DNA of 64,000 nucleotides from Amoebidium appalachense (taxonomy: Eukaryota > Ichthyosporea). The translations under genes were made by a program, and so were the position numbers. The stretch is taken from NCBI GenBank assembly GCA_963693365.1, contig CAVNZM010000005.1, positions 3,782,001-3,846,000 on the forward strand, in the 5' to 3' direction. Of the stretch, positions 1 through 18,749 are shown piece after piece. Numbering within the stretch: position 1 is the stretch's first letter; each line of letters starts with the position of its first letter. The notes below the pieces were generated by a model. It worked only from the letters and a program-made list of their open reading frames with translations, did not search any database and was not told where the DNA came from.

Positions 1-111
1 GGGGGGGGAGGGGGAGGGGAGGGGAGGGGAGTGGGTGGGATGAAAGCAAGGGGTTGGGTTAGTGGCATTAGTCGTGGCGACAATTTGCACTATTCTTTCT
101 TTCTTCCCTCT

Positions 112-143
<32 letters not shown>

Positions 144-319
144 TCTCTTTGTTTGGTGTTTGGAGGGGGAGGGGGGGGGAAGGGAGGGGGGGGGGGGAGG
201 GGGGGGGGGGGGGGGGGGGGGGGAGGGAGAGAGCAAGGTGTCGGACACATAAATGCATGGCAGGCAAAGCACTTCACCGATGAAACCGGGCAAGACAGCA
301 GGCAACCCCGTGGGTGAAC

Positions 320-353
<34 letters not shown>

Positions 354-462
354 TGGTGGTGGGGGTTTACGACGACTCAAGCACAGAGCTGCAGGTCCAA
401 CACATAAAACAAGACAACACATGAACCTACGATCTCTTGCTTTCCAGGCACACAGTTCAAAA

Positions 463-499
<37 letters not shown>

Positions 500-549
500 T
501 TCCCCCACCAAAAAAAAAAAAAAAACCCCCCCAGAAACGCAAGCACGCA

Positions 550-587
<38 letters not shown>

Positions 588-840
588 CACCTACCCGCCT
601 GCCCATGCACACACGCATACGGATATATCGGGTTGCACACAACGTAAGGGATAGAGACGGCGATTATGGGAACATGGAACTATTAAGATGACAACGGGGA
701 ATATGTCAAGCTGAACAGGACAGTCTAAAGGTGGCGGTGAGTCGAGAAGACGTTGAATAGGGAAGCAGGGAGGGAGAAGGGGAGGGGAGTGGAAAGAGAG
801 AGGGGGGGGAGGGGGAGGGGGGAAGGGTGGGGGGGGGGGG
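1..840. repeat. Low-complexity block, no gene seen
   Basis: Interrupted G runs (1-36, 166-223), a CT tract (about 112-148), a TG tract (about 321-351), a C run followed by an A run (464-525), a CA tract (551-584) and G-rich DNA (770-840). Every open frame here is a simple-repeat artefact. The short unique stretch at 590-760 shows no recognisable coding signal. Confidence 0.8.
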
Positions 841-6244
<5,404 letters not shown>

Positions 6245-6893
6245 CTAAGATGGGAGCGAATGTGCGTCATCCAGCAGTCATTCGAATGTCACTGTCTTCC
6301 AGAAAGGCGGGATGGGAGTGTTTACTTTGAAGCCCGTATTCGTACGCTTGACATGCCTAACGAATTTTTGTGTCCAGAACCAGAATGTAGCTCCCTTGTA
6401 GCTTGTCGGGGAAACGCCGGGACTAGGATAAGGTATCCTTGTTTGTCCCACTCTTGTGGGCCGCTAACTGCCCTTTTCCTTGCTCATTACAAGTGCTGAA
6501 AACAATGGAATGCCTAACTCCAGAAACACCAGTATCGTTTACCTGGGTCTGTTATGGTTGAAAGACGTTACAAGATGTGGACAAGGCTTTGTGTTGAGTG
6601 ACACCAAACGTTTCCGTTGGCCAAGGGGCCAAAACAACGAGCCGATCACGCAACTAGATGCACAGTTCGGAAAGCTACCAAGCACGGCTAGAAGGCGATG
6701 TGGTCAAGAGAATGAAAAGAACCTCTTAGCCCCCTGATACTTTCAGTTGCTTGGTCCACCTATTTGCTGCCAAAAGTCTTATCCTAGCGAACCCATGTAG
6801 CTGTTCCAGAAAATAAAAAAAAGCAGTCTCTTCTAGTTTTTCTTGTGGGACATTGGCTTCGTTGCACAACAACTTACGGGCCGTTTTTTTTTT

Positions 6894-6939
<46 letters not shown>

Positions 6940-8050
6940 CTTCTAGTTTTTCTTGTGGGACATTGGCTTCGTTGCACAACAACTTACGGGCCCCGTTTTC
7001 TCTTTTTTGAGTCCCTTGCTCCCCTCGCCGGGCTTGTAAACTCTTTTTCCCGCTCCGCGGTTACGCAAAACGATCGATCCGCCGAGCGGCTAGCACAAAG
7101 ATGAAAAAAGTTGGTTGTTAACGTTGTTGGACAATATCCGCCGCCTGTTGGAAGAGTTGACGAGACTTTGTGACAATCACCAAAAGTGCATTAGAATTGA
7201 GGCATCGAGGCTTCAAGTTTCGTTCGATCATGTACATGTAGGTGGTGGAGGCACCCTTCAGCCGAGACCCTGCTCGTTTTAAATTCCTTCTTCCTTTCTA
7301 GAACTTGTAGACCTACTTTTACTCTCTGTGCTCGGAGGTTGTGCGACGCGTCGTGCGGGCAATACAGGTACATACGCCGAAATGCAGTGCAATGGAGTGC
7401 TGATGTCGTTCTCCTTATTGCGAGTCCACATATTTTCTTCAGCAATCGTTAGTAACACACCACTATTGCCACGTGATACAAAGATATACATCCAAGTAAG
7501 TGAAAGTCCGGTCGACGTCCGGGTATTGTATGTTGCCCTACCTGTGGCCCTGAAAGAAATTGTGAGCCCGAATAGTCGTGACTGTGCTGTGTTTTGTTGA
7601 AATATTTTGGCTGTGAAAGTGACCAAAGCATTTCATGCCCGCGGATAAGGGCCCTGAAACTATGTTCAGATGTTTCCAGTCAAACTGTGGCGTAGGAAAC
7701 TCGATGACAAAGGGTGACAGACATGATCAAGAGTGTGCCGTGTTGTGTGCTTACCACAAATGTGATACAAATCTTGCCCGATGCTTCAATCGTCTAAGCC
7801 TATGTGTATAATGCATGCACCGGAGATGAAAACCTACTGTGACCGTTGCCCCCATACGTGGACAACAGATATACAGACATGAAACACGGGCTCGAACAGA
7901 AGTTTAGTTGAGGTGGTTCTGTAGCAAGGAAAGAAGGTGGGTCCAACTACCAACTGTTGTCAACAAAAGCGTTTTTCTCCTTTTTAACGTCGTGACACCA
8001 AGAAGCTGCCGCCGTCAATGCTGAATTCTTATGCACATGTAAGATTTATA
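6245..8050. other. Intergenic, no gene recognised
   Basis: Mostly unique sequence of ordinary composition. It should hold the missing 5' exon(s) and promoter of the RGS gene, but I could not identify them. Open frames on both strands are short and lack recognisable motifs. It contains the duplication described at 6821-6992. Confidence 0.5.
6821..6992. repeat. 60-bp direct repeat around an A tract
   Basis: The block at 6821-6882 (starting aagcagtctcttctag) is repeated exactly at 6931-6992, period 110 bp. Between them lie a short T run and about 36 A residues, and an A run also precedes the first copy. This fits either a tandem duplication of an A-tract-plus-60-bp unit or a target duplication flanking a poly(A) remnant. 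Confidence 0.9.
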
Positions 8051-8428
8051 AATATGAACATCTGCTTGAATTCGGGAATCCGGGTATACCCCTTCCATGC
8101 ATTTCCATGTCACGGATGGGGCAGTTTGATGTCAAGATAGATAGGTATGCATTTGCATGCCTCCCCCCCCCCCAAAAAAAACACACACACAAACGCACAC
8201 ACATCCCCACCCCCACCCCGACCCTTCGGATCCGACCCCACAGTTTTAAGTACTGTACATGTAACCTGCAAACGCAGCCCCCCCCCCTCCCCCCCCCCCC
8301 CCCCCCCCCACAACCACTGACCACCACCACCACACGTGCACCCCATATATAACCCGTACTGTAACTAATAATAAAAACTATAATACTGCCTCTGACCGGC
8401 CGTGCCAGCAGTACTCCTTTTCGGGTAT

Positions 8429-8467
<39 letters not shown>

Positions 8468-9595
8468 GTGAGTGGGTGCACATGCATAGTGATGGTGGTG
8501 GTACCCGGTAGCCCACCGGTGGTGGTGGTGTGTTCGATCACGTGTGTGTGTGTGTGTGGGGGGAGGGGGGGGGGGGGGGGGGGGGGGGGGTGGAGGGGGA
8601 GGGGGGTTGAACACGCTAAATCCAATTGTAGCTGTTTTGTTTCTGGAGCTTACAAACTAGACCATCATGACCTGCACCTGGCGGACAACACAAATTCCCA
8701 GAGTATCAAGTACACACCATACACAGAGCCCCCGAGATCTCGAGGAGAGGGGGAGGGAGGGAGGGGGGGGGAGGGGGAGGGGGGAGGGGCTAATAATCCT
8801 CCGAGCCCTCTGTTCAAGCGTTGCAATGGTTGGTTAATTAAGTACAGCTGGTACAAATTACATATTTATTGATAGCCTCAAAGAGATATAACAAACCGAG
8901 TTGGGTACATATCAAAGTCGGCAAGCTCATAGCGCGAAACAAGCCTGGGCATTATCCTACGAAAAATACTACGCCTGTTCTCTATTTTAAGAATCAATTC
9001 GAAGGCTGGTTGCGCATGCGTCTTTTTCGACAGGCGCGCAAAGACAACCACAAAAATCCATCAAGGTAAAAACACATGAACACGACAAAAAAAAAGATAG
9101 TGTGAACAGCAGCCATACCACTAGTAGTTGTACCATGGCATAAACACCGAACACACGAAGATACATCATTAATTAATACTTGTCACACGGTATGAATATG
9201 CATAGCCCCTATCTATGCTGTATCGAGCAAATAGTTGGACTGGTATCTGCTATCATGTATATCCACACCGGGAAACAACTACAGACAGAAAAACATTTAC
9301 GAAACACCCACAGTCACTGTGAGAAAACAGTAACTTTGGTGTCTAACTGGTTTGGTTAGGCGTCACAAAATAAAAAAATTTCAACCCCGCCAAAAAAGTA
9401 CACTCCAAAAGGCTCAAAACTAGGTCGCCCATATCAAGTCCATTCGTTCACAAGGGCCCGTTTAAAAACTCGGCGCTAATTGCTATGGCACAACTTCCGT
9501 TCATAATCGGGATTTTTATATGAAGCATCAGGGTGCAAAAACACATAATGACTGGGTGCCGCTCCATCTCCCTCTGTTGCGCTTGTATGCACGTG

Positions 9596-9649
<54 letters not shown>

Positions 9650-9859
9650 CACACAAATGTGAAGACACGAACATTCGCAGCTGCGCGTTCGTTGAAACAA
9701 AAGCAACCATTGCCAGGAAAACGAGTGGCAAATGAGAAGCAGAAGTGCGTCGTTACGGTGTAAGTGTGCATTGCGTGTATGGTTGTGCTGGAGAGAAGAG
9801 GAGGAGGTGTGTGTGTGTGTGTGTGTTGGGGGAGGGGGGGGGGGATTAAAGTAGCGGAG
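8051..9859. other. Intergenic DNA with microsatellites
   Basis: Contains C/A tracts (8161-8190), a C run (8279-8310), GT tracts (8426-8466 and 9597-9648) and a G run (8559-8590). The unique part 8640-9450 is AT-richer. No exon could be supported on either strand. Confidence 0.6.
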
Positions 9860-10063
9860 CTAGGCCTGTTGCCTTGCGGAGAAATCCCATATGCGCATGG
9901 TGCCATCGTCCAAACCGGTAACAATTTTTGTGTCTGTGAACATCAGCGCACTGATGGGCCCACTGTGCCCCGTCAGCGTGTGCAGGGGCTTGCCTGCGTG
10001 ATGAGAGAGTAATGAGTGTGTGTTTGGTAACTTCACATTCCAATCCCATTTGTTTTGTGTCAA

Positions 10064-10124
<61 letters not shown>

Positions 10125-10920
10125 AGGTGGAGGGTTGAAGGAAGGCGGGCTAATGCCAAAATATAAAACTAAGTAAGCAAATGAATGGATAACTTTTTCG
10201 GCCACATCCATGCCACTAAACGTGGTGTACTCCAACCCGCATTTCGGCAACCCCTCTGCATTTCGGCAACCCCTCTTTCCTTTTTTGAATGTTCGGTTTT
10301 CCGGCTTGGTGATGCATTTTCATGTCATGTTATGGCATTACGAGTGTTTGCACACAGGCGCTATGGCTACAGGGTATGCTCCGAGTAAAAATGACTGACA
10401 GTATGTGGTGCATTGCCCTTTTGTGCAAATGTGCCCGTGTGTTTGAGTGCACCCGTGTGTGTGTGTGTATGTGTGTATGTGCATGTGCGCGCGCGCGCGT
10501 TTGTTCGTGCGTGCGTGTCCATGCATGCCTTGTCCGTGCATAGACGGTGCATGTGCGTGTGTACGTGTGCGTGTGCATGTATGACCACACACACCTGTCT
10601 GCCTGTCCCAGATGATGACTGTGCCGTCTTGACTGCCCGTGACTATACGCAGACTGTCAAACTGCATGCAGTACACCCCTGCACGTGAATGTGACGTCAG
10701 CATTGCCCACATTTGTCCTAAAAGCCATTGTGTCTCACATCCCTTGAACTTGGGCTCCTCTTCAATGAAGAAGAGGGCTCCTTCGTTCCTTCGTTCCAAA
10801 AACAAAGCTGGCCCACTTGCACAGCACCCAACACCACAACAACACCGAATCCCCCCCCCCCCCCCCTCTCCCCCCCCCCCCCCTTCCGTGGGCTCTTGTT
10901 AAGCGCGCGGCGCGCGCATG

Positions 10921-10976
<56 letters not shown>

Positions 10977-11060
10977 ACACGGGGAGGAGAAAATCAGCCA
11001 GAGGGAACAAGAGGTAGGGCGAGGGAAATGAAAAAAAAAAGGGCGAGGGCGAGGGCGGGG

Positions 11061-11107
<47 letters not shown>

Positions 11108-11347
11108 AGAGAGAGAACAGAGAGTGTGTTTGTGTGTTAGTATGTGTATGCAGACCAGGAAAGGAGGGGGAAAGGGGAGGGGAAGATGAGCACGTACCAC
11201 CTGTGTGGCCAAACAGTGTGGTGGTGCACTTTTCAGCACATGGCTTCCAGATCTTCACCGTGTTGTCCAGGCTGCCACTCATCAACGTCTCGTGCGCCAT
11301 CTGCACACACATCACCTGTACACACAAGGGGAAAAAAAAAAAAAATA

Positions 11348-11385
<38 letters not shown>

Positions 11386-12539
11386 CGAAGCACATGTCAG
11401 TTAGTGCAAATCTATCTTATCGTTTCGCTCAAACATGATGCTTATGCCCCCCCTCCTCCCCCCTCCCCCCTCTCCCCCCTTCGCATCACCACCACACGCA
11501 ACCAACACACGAACGCAGAGGCATACACCTAGTGAATTAATCAACAAGCACTACGGGACCCACCTCGCCCATGTGGCCCTCCAGGACCCTCAGACAGCTG
11601 TGGGCAGCCAGGTCCCATAAGCGGATGGTGTAGTCGTCTGACCCACTTACGGCCTTTTTGCCGCATAGCTGCACACAGTTCACCTGCAAAAAAACAGGCG
11701 TTAGAAACATGAGCGCGTGTGTACGTGTGTACGTGTGTACGTGTGTACGTGAGAGAGAATGTGTGCGTGGGTGTGTGTGTGTTGTGCGTGTGTATGCGTG
11801 TGCGCGTGCTTAAAGGTGAAGGTCGGAAAACAGAGGGTATGTGAATGAGCGTGCGAGGTGTGTGTGCGGATGAGCCTGTGCATATTAGGTGTGTGAATGT
11901 GTGCGAACCTGTAATGATGTGTGCACAAGTGTGGATGCTTGTGCACCGGTGTGAGGCATGTGTAGTGCGTGTGTATAACTCCACCTATACTAGCATATTC
12001 GCTGTGTTTCAATTTTTTTTTCCCGGCTTGCCTATGCGGGTGATCCGATAAAAATGCGATCAATTCCCAACCGATACTTCGAAACATCGTGTGCACATGT
12101 CCATGATTTTATGCATGCCTGTGCGATTAGGAGAATACGAACCACGTCCGTGTGGCCTCTCAGGATGTGCATTTTTGCATCGGAGAAGCTCCACAGTCGC
12201 AGGTTGCTGTCGGCACCCCCCGACACCAAGTGCTCATCGTCAAACTGCATTGGGAAAACTTGTTAACCTTACATATTCCCCTCCCTCCCCCCCCCTCTTC
12301 CCCTCACCCCCACCGCCACCACCATAACAGAGAAACACACTACAAAACACACAAAAAAAGATATGCCACCTCACCTCCTCTCATTCTCCTCTTCCTACCC
12401 AACCCAGCACCCTGATTATTCACCTTCTTCTGAAGAATGGTTGCAAGAGTAGTGCTGACTTCTCATTTCTTTTCCGAAAGAGCACGTTTGAAACAGGCAT
12501 GCACACATGAATATAAAGGACGAGAGTAAGGGGGAAGGG

Positions 12540-12570
<31 letters not shown>

Positions 12571-12889
12571 TTTGAGAATGGCATGTGGAGGGAGGACGGG
12601 AGGACGGGAGGGAGGTGCCCTTGGCTTTTTTTTTTTCTTTTTTTCTAGGGGGGGGTTTTAGGGGCATAAGAACGATTGTCGTGGATGCGACCTGGCATAT
12701 CGACACACACACACAAATGCTTAGGAAAACAGGGAACAGCTAACCGGTACATTTTGGCCTACCTGCAATGACATGACACCGCCCGTGTTCGCCTCCATGG
12801 TTCGCACACACTCCCCAGCCTGCACACGTTCGCTCGAAACCAGCGCCCAGATGCGGATGCTCCCGTCATACGACCCACTTACGATCTTA

Positions 12890-12958
<69 letters not shown>

Positions 12959-13312
12959 TTGAATGCGGAACACGGTACAAAGTACGCATACACGACGAGA
13001 AGCATGGTGCAGGACACATGCAAAGGCAAACATTCAAGTATGCAACATCAGCCATGTGCACAGTATGCGTCATAAGCAGAGCCCATCCTCAGGGAGGAGG
13101 GGGGAGGGAGGGGGGAGGGGGACATACTTTAGTTAGAAGGTGACAAACATGGAAGCAAAAAGATGAAATTTAAAAATATCAAATCATAGACGGAACCACA
13201 AAACAGAAACTAAAACTGGCGCGCAGGCAGAAGGGACCCCTGTCAAAGAAGCAGGCAGGGATTGGGGATTCAAAGGAGTATGGTGGTGGTGGTGGTGGTG
13301 GTGGTGTGTGTG

Positions 13313-13343
<31 letters not shown>

Positions 13344-14008
13344 TTGAATGTGTCACGAAGCACGAAGTACACATGAACAACGGATAACACGATGCAGAGT
13401 GCAAACCATACATAAAGAGTATGCATAATAAGCAGAGCCCATCCTCAGGGGGAGCCCACGTCATCCACAGTACCCGAGTTTCGACCCATTCACCTCGGGG
13501 AGGGAGGGAGGCGGAGATGGGGGCTTGAAAAGCACGGTGCAGGGGGGCTGAGGGACAGAAGAGCAGGGGGGGAATACCTTATCAAACTGAAGGCACTTTA
13601 CAGGCCCAGTGTGGCCAGTCATAACCCGCACACACGTGTTTGTGTTGAGGTCCCACACACGTAATACGTTGTCCTCCCCCCAGACACAAGCAGGCCGTCA
13701 GCCACACACACCTCCAGACACAACACACCGCCTGTGTGTCCTTGCAGTGTGTGTGTGGAATACGATCCCTTTCGCCACTGCGTGGGTTGCACGTGACGTG
13801 AATACGTGCAAAAAGAAAAAACCTTAAAATGTATAATAGTATCAATTGTTATAATAATGAAGCTATATTATGTTATCAAATTGTGGGAGCTTTTTTGTGT
13901 GTTAGCTGGCCCGTGAAAGACACCACACCATCAATCACATCAATGATCATCTACACCCTGCAAACCATCATTGGACCTCCTGCACAAACGCCATACCCCC
14001 CCCCCCCC

Positions 14009-14060
<52 letters not shown>

Positions 14061-14766
14061 CGTGCATACCAACACCTACATTGAGCTCCACCCTCTGGCG
14101 GTCAGCATAGATGTCCTTCCACACAATCTTCCTCCTCTTGCCCCGGGGATCATCTGCAATCAGAGGTAGCCCCCACCCACCTGCCCACATGCAAGTCAGC
14201 ACACACAGTCATACATATTGTGAGCGTATAGAATGGCACATACACACGTGCGCACGCGCGCACACACATACACACACACACACACACACGCAAACTCTCA
14301 ACTCTGCTCCATCCCTTCAGTCCAACCTGTGCTCTAGAATACGTGTGCTTGCTCCGACGACCGCCCAACCTCCTTCCACCTCACACGCCCACATGACACA
14401 CATCCCGAACGAAGGATAGGCATATGCATTCACATGAATCACGGAGCCTTTCCGAGATATTTGTTCTTGATTGGTGTGTCCAAGATATGCTGGTCTTGCC
14501 AGACTAAACGAATCAACGCAACGCTGACTTGGATGTGTGTGTGTGTGTGTGTGTGTCCGTGTTGTAGGGAAGAGGTCACAATACATTTTGTACACTTCTT
14601 GTTGATGTGCTGGGCACACATCCTGTGCCACAATGAGTCGTCATTTGCAATCTGCCGCCACCGTTTTGACACCTGCCACAGGCCAAACCATGTTAGGAAA
14701 CGAGCAACTGCAAAATGCCCAACGAGGTATCTTCCCTGCAAACAAACAACGAGTGCTGCTCCCCCC

Positions 14767-14799
<33 letters not shown>

Positions 14800-15664
14800 C
14801 ACACACACACACCCTTTCCCCTTTAGGGCACAAACAAAGCACACAAGAACATCTCTGTACGAAAACCTGCAGTGTGCGTGACTCTACAGTGCATGGACCG
14901 CTCGACGTTCATCTCTAGGGTACAGAAAAATAGACATGGGTCGCCGAGAGAGGGCCGGGCAATAGGGGGAGGGGAGGGGGGGGAGGGGGGGGGGGGGACA
15001 GATGACCTTGTGTGTGCATACTGAAAATGTATAAGCATTTCGTGTGTGCGCTTCGGACATTTCAGTGTATGTGTGCACATGTGTGCATATCATTCCGTGT
15101 TGCATGTTGCATATTGCTGTGCTTGACAGGTTACACGAGGTCGCACGCACATGGGGCTTGCGTGCACGTATGGGATGTCCCCACACACGTCGTCACACAT
15201 TATGTACATATGCGTGTACGTCTGATGCACGCTAAGCACATGCTAAAGAGCATAGGCAAGATGACCGAGGGCACCTACCGCAGCAGCCATGCACAGTGAC
15301 TTAGCGTCGCAAAAAGACAGAATGTACTTTGCTAGCTTGTCCGGCAACTTGGCTACGAAATCGACCTTCAGCATGGGTGCTAGGTCACGGTACACCTTGG
15401 AGACTGGGGGTGGAAATGAGTGTTAAAAGGGATCAGGGGGAGGAATGATAAATGAGGGAGTAGAGGCGCCTAGATGCGCACGTGCTTGGGTGAGAAGTGT
15501 GTGGATGTGTGTACATGTGGATGTGCTCTACACATGTGTGTGAAGTGTGCTTCGTGTTGGTAATGGCTCTAGTGGCGTGTGTGCATGTGTGTGTGTGTGT
15601 ATTTGGGAAGAAGCAGGTGGGGAGGGGGGGGGGGGGGGGGGGGGGGGGGAGGACTCAGTGTGTC

Positions 15665-15705
<41 letters not shown>

Positions 15706-16361
15706 GTGTAGGTGTTCTTTTGGGGGGGGGGGGGGGGGGGGGGGGGGGTAAATGAGTGCACATGCACCCCTGCACACACATGGCCACCCACCCTCAAGAT
15801 TTTCATTTTTGCGTAAATAAGCAGACATGCAGGTGTTTTAAGGACTTGCAAACAACAATCGAGGTAAACGGGCAAGGCTTGAGAGGGTGACGAAGGGGTT
15901 GGGGGACACAGTTTGGAGGAGGATGCATCAAAGGCAGGACAAAACTACTTCCCAATAAAAAGCCACATGCAGTCAAGAGCGTGGCAGAAGCACCATACAG
16001 ACAGGAGAAGCAGGTAGGGGTATCACTGTGGACAACCACAACAGTATAGAATAACGTACAAAAGAGCACCGGGAGAGGGGGGGGGAAGGGGGGGGGGGGG
16101 GGGGGGGGGGGGGAGGTTTTTTGCACAAAGAAAACGAGTGTGAGAGACACTTGCTGACTGAACGTACGGTCAAGGAGGGATGTAGAGAGCTAGAATGAAG
16201 GGAGCAAGACCATATAAAACAACAGAAACATAAACAATCAGAGTGTCTGTAAACGTGAACAGATAAGCGTGTCTGAAACGCGACACCAACATGTGTGCAA
16301 ATACCCACAAACACAATATCACCCCAGTACACATTGCACCTGTGGGCAGGACAAACACACA

Positions 16362-16426
<65 letters not shown>

Positions 16427-18050
16427 GTGCGACAAACACGCACACACACACACACACGGACCTGGGGCATGATGAACTAAATATTGTCATATCTAGACAA
16501 CAGGAGACATGGTAGTATAGCCGTGAGAGCTGAGGGGCGGTAAGAGAAGGGGGGGGGGGGGGGGTTTGAATGCGTCAAAAAGTACGAAGTACACAAGAAC
16601 AAACGGATAACACGATGCAGAATGCAAGCCATACATAAAGAGTATGCATAATAAGCAGAGCCCATCCTCAGGGGGGGCCCACGTCATCCACAGTACCCGA
16701 GTTTCGACCTATTCCCCTGGGGGGGGGGGAGGGGAAGGAGGGGGGGGAGGGGGGGGGGGGGGGGGGGGGGAGACTGTATCTCCCTGGGATTCCAATCCAT
16801 CAAAATTAGAAGACGTGTTTTGACGTCTTCTAGATTTAGAAAATTTCCCTATTACGATCGCTTGAATCCGCCGCTGGCGACAGCCAAGTCCGGCCCTTTT
16901 AGCCGCGGTTCTTCAGCGAGGTTTCGCTTGCCCTTTGTACCTTTTCTCTGGTTTTCTCAACAAAAAATTTAATTCTGTTGTACACAAGGGTCTTGCGTGA
17001 TGTTTTATTCAAACTTTGCTTTCGAAACTATCGCCCATGAGTTCAGGATCTTGACTTTAGAGCTCTCTCTTCGCTCCCTTCCTAACTTCCTCCTACAGCC
17101 CGCTCAGCAGGCGGACGTTTCTCTTCATAAACGTTCTAGAAGCACCCTAAAGGTGCTTTTATTTACATAGGGTCCTTTTTCACAACGCCTGCGTTTTATA
17201 GCCACACATTTGTTACGTGCATGGCACAGAACCGCCGTTCTGTAGTCGGTCCAAGGTTATAACTGGTACTTTACCCTGCACATCAACGAGCACATCCTGT
17301 TCACAGAAAGACCCTGCCTTCCCCGTCGTTTACCGTGAGTGACCTTTTTGTACCATAGGTTGTATTGTGTTAAAAGAGGCTAACAGATGCTGTGGCTTCG
17401 CCGCACCTTGTGGGGCTTGTGGCGCTGTTTTTGGCTGCTTAGCCTTGCAGGCCAGGCTACCTTGCTGCCCGGCCAATCACATGTTCACGCGTTAGGCAAG
17501 CCCAGCCTGCTATGAATAAAGGAGCCATCTGTGTACCACACTCAAGCATTGTATTCGAAAATTCATACCGCTGAGTTAACACAAAAGGTTTGCACGGGAC
17601 ACCCGTGAGAGACAGCGACCGCCTCCGCGACCGCCGGTCAAAATCTGCCAAGTATGATAAAATCGATCGAATCAGTTCGATCGATTTTAAGTCTAGAAGA
17701 CGTCAATATACGTTTTCTAGAATTCGCGACCTTACTACTTTTAACGAGCACTAAAGCTTGTTTTGCATTAGTACACAGCCTTTGAGGAATTTTTAAAAGT
17801 TGTTACAAATATCCTAGGCTTTATAGCGACACCTAGCTTGTTAGGGTCCTCGGATGGGAACGCGATCGAAAAACAAGAAAGCCTGTAATTTTGGCTTAGA
17901 AGACGTAAAAAAACGTGTTGTAGCCCAGGGAGATATACACAAGATAGTCAAGCTTTACACCAAAAATTTGAAATGCAAAAATGAACGAACATGACTGTTA
18001 TATGAGAAAAAAGATTAACACAGGCACACCCACACACCCACGGGCACTCA

Positions 18051-18104
<54 letters not shown>

Positions 18105-18749
18105 TGTACACACAGTTGCGCGCACACACACACAAGCACAGTCATATTACACACACCGATGTACACACAGGCTCGCGTACACACACACAAGCACACATGT
18201 CTGTGTGTGTATGTGTGTGTGTGGGTGTGTGTGTGTGTGTGTGTGTGCGTGTGTGTGTAAGTATATATATGTATATATATGAGATATATATGACATGCAC
18301 AAAGGGGGGGGGGGGGGGGGGGGAAGGAAGTGTGGGTGTGACTTACTGACAGGCAGGCGCCGCTCCGTGACACCGATCAGCCTACTAAACACCTGCTGTT
18401 GCTTGTTTTGTGACAGACCACCAAACCATTGTGTTATGTCGTTCAGTTGTGGTTGAAACCTAGATCCTACACCCTCCCCTTCCTTCTCCCCGAACAAGTG
18501 CTCTTGAGCGGGCATTGCAATGGGCAGAGTAAGTGATGCCCTTCTAAATATGTGTTCGTTGCTCGTATTCAACACGCGTTTTTCGCTCTCTCCCTCCGTC
18601 AAGGAATCTGGATGAACCCTCTTATTTGAACTAATACTTCTTTCAATGGTGTATAATTCTGGACCGGTAGACTGGGAGCGAGACATGGTGGAGTTCCAAC
18701 CGTTCCCTCGACTGTCAGAAGTCGCTGATCGAGAAGCAACCTCCGCCAT
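9860..18749 (-). CDS. F-box/WD40 protein, SCF ubiquitin-ligase substrate receptor
   Basis: Eleven exons, minus strand: 18749-18347, 15403-15279, 14672-14594, 14153-14080, 13777-13578, 12891-12763, 12244-12143, 11683-11564, 11315-11198, 10678-10595, 9993-9860. The ATG at 18749 has A at -3 and G at +4. The product is about 522 residues. An N-terminal region (1-134) includes a Trp-containing helix ([19 protein letters not shown]) placed like the D-domain of beta-TrCP/Cdc4 receptors. The F-box spans about 148-195 ([41 protein letters not shown]). After a WRKG linker come seven WD40 repeats (about 237-522) with GHTG, SGG/SGS and RLWD/KIW/IIWD motifs. The family binds Skp1 through the F-box and substrate through the propeller. 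Phases agree at every junction except one: exon 13777-13578 is 200 nt and lacks one base in the G6 run at 13676-13681. Adding one G restores the first WD repeat and makes the total 1569 nt. It is closest in layout to beta-TrCP/Cdc4/Met30; I cannot choose the orthologue. Confidence 0.9.
10065..10122. repeat. (GT)n microsatellite in F-box gene intron
   Basis: About 29 GT units, CA in transcript sense, in the last intron. Comparable GT tracts at 9597-9648 (downstream of the gene) and 10925-10974 (intron). Confidence 0.95.
10239..10276. repeat. 19-bp tandem duplication
   Basis: Two adjacent copies of gcatttcggcaacccctct in the last intron of the F-box gene. Confidence 0.85.
12957..13110 (-). repeat. 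G-tract-anchored dispersed repeat, copy a
   Basis: Starts directly after a G run with tttgaatgcggaacacggta and ends with cagagcccatcctcaggga. Very close to the copy at 58464-58605 and similar to those at 13344, 16565 and 36469. Strand is given as the orientation in which the element ends in a C run. It lies in an intron of the F-box gene. Confidence 0.8.
13344..13492 (-). repeat. G-tract-anchored dispersed repeat, copy b
   Basis: Second copy in a neighbouring intron, again starting beside a long G run. It shares the agcagagcccatcctcaggg core and extends into cacgtcatccacagtacccg, as does the copy at 16565. Confidence 0.8.
16565..16715 (-). repeat. G-tract-anchored dispersed repeat, copy c
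   Basis: Third copy, in intron 1 of the F-box gene. Nearly identical to the 13344 copy over the shared core and the cacgtcatccacagtacccg tail; preceded by a G run. Confidence 0.8.
16777..17935. mobile_element. Non-autonomous TA-flanked DNA transposon (Tc1/mariner- or Stowaway-like)
   Basis: The left end reads TA-TCTCCCTGGG and the right end CCCAGGGAGA-TA, perfect 10-bp terminal inverted repeats bordered by TA, the target duplication of Tc1/mariner elements. The ends share subterminal acgtcttcta motifs. The 1155-bp body has no long reading frame, so it is non-autonomous. It contains several hairpins, including a perfect 13-bp-arm palindrome at 17659-17688. It sits in the 2.9-kb first intron of the F-box gene, sequence otherwise dominated by simple repeats. 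The superfamily call rests on TIR and TSD only. Confidence 0.72.
18055..18102. repeat. (CA)n microsatellite
   Basis: CA tract in intron 1 of the F-box gene, followed at 18201-18258 by an interrupted TG tract. Adjacent CA and TG tracts could fold into an imperfect hairpin. Confidence 0.85.

Noticed and set aside
8987-9169. Minus-strand 60-codon frame with a hydrophobic, signal-like N-terminus
   Set aside because: AT-rich intergenic DNA, no conserved domain, no splice-phase link to the RGS gene.
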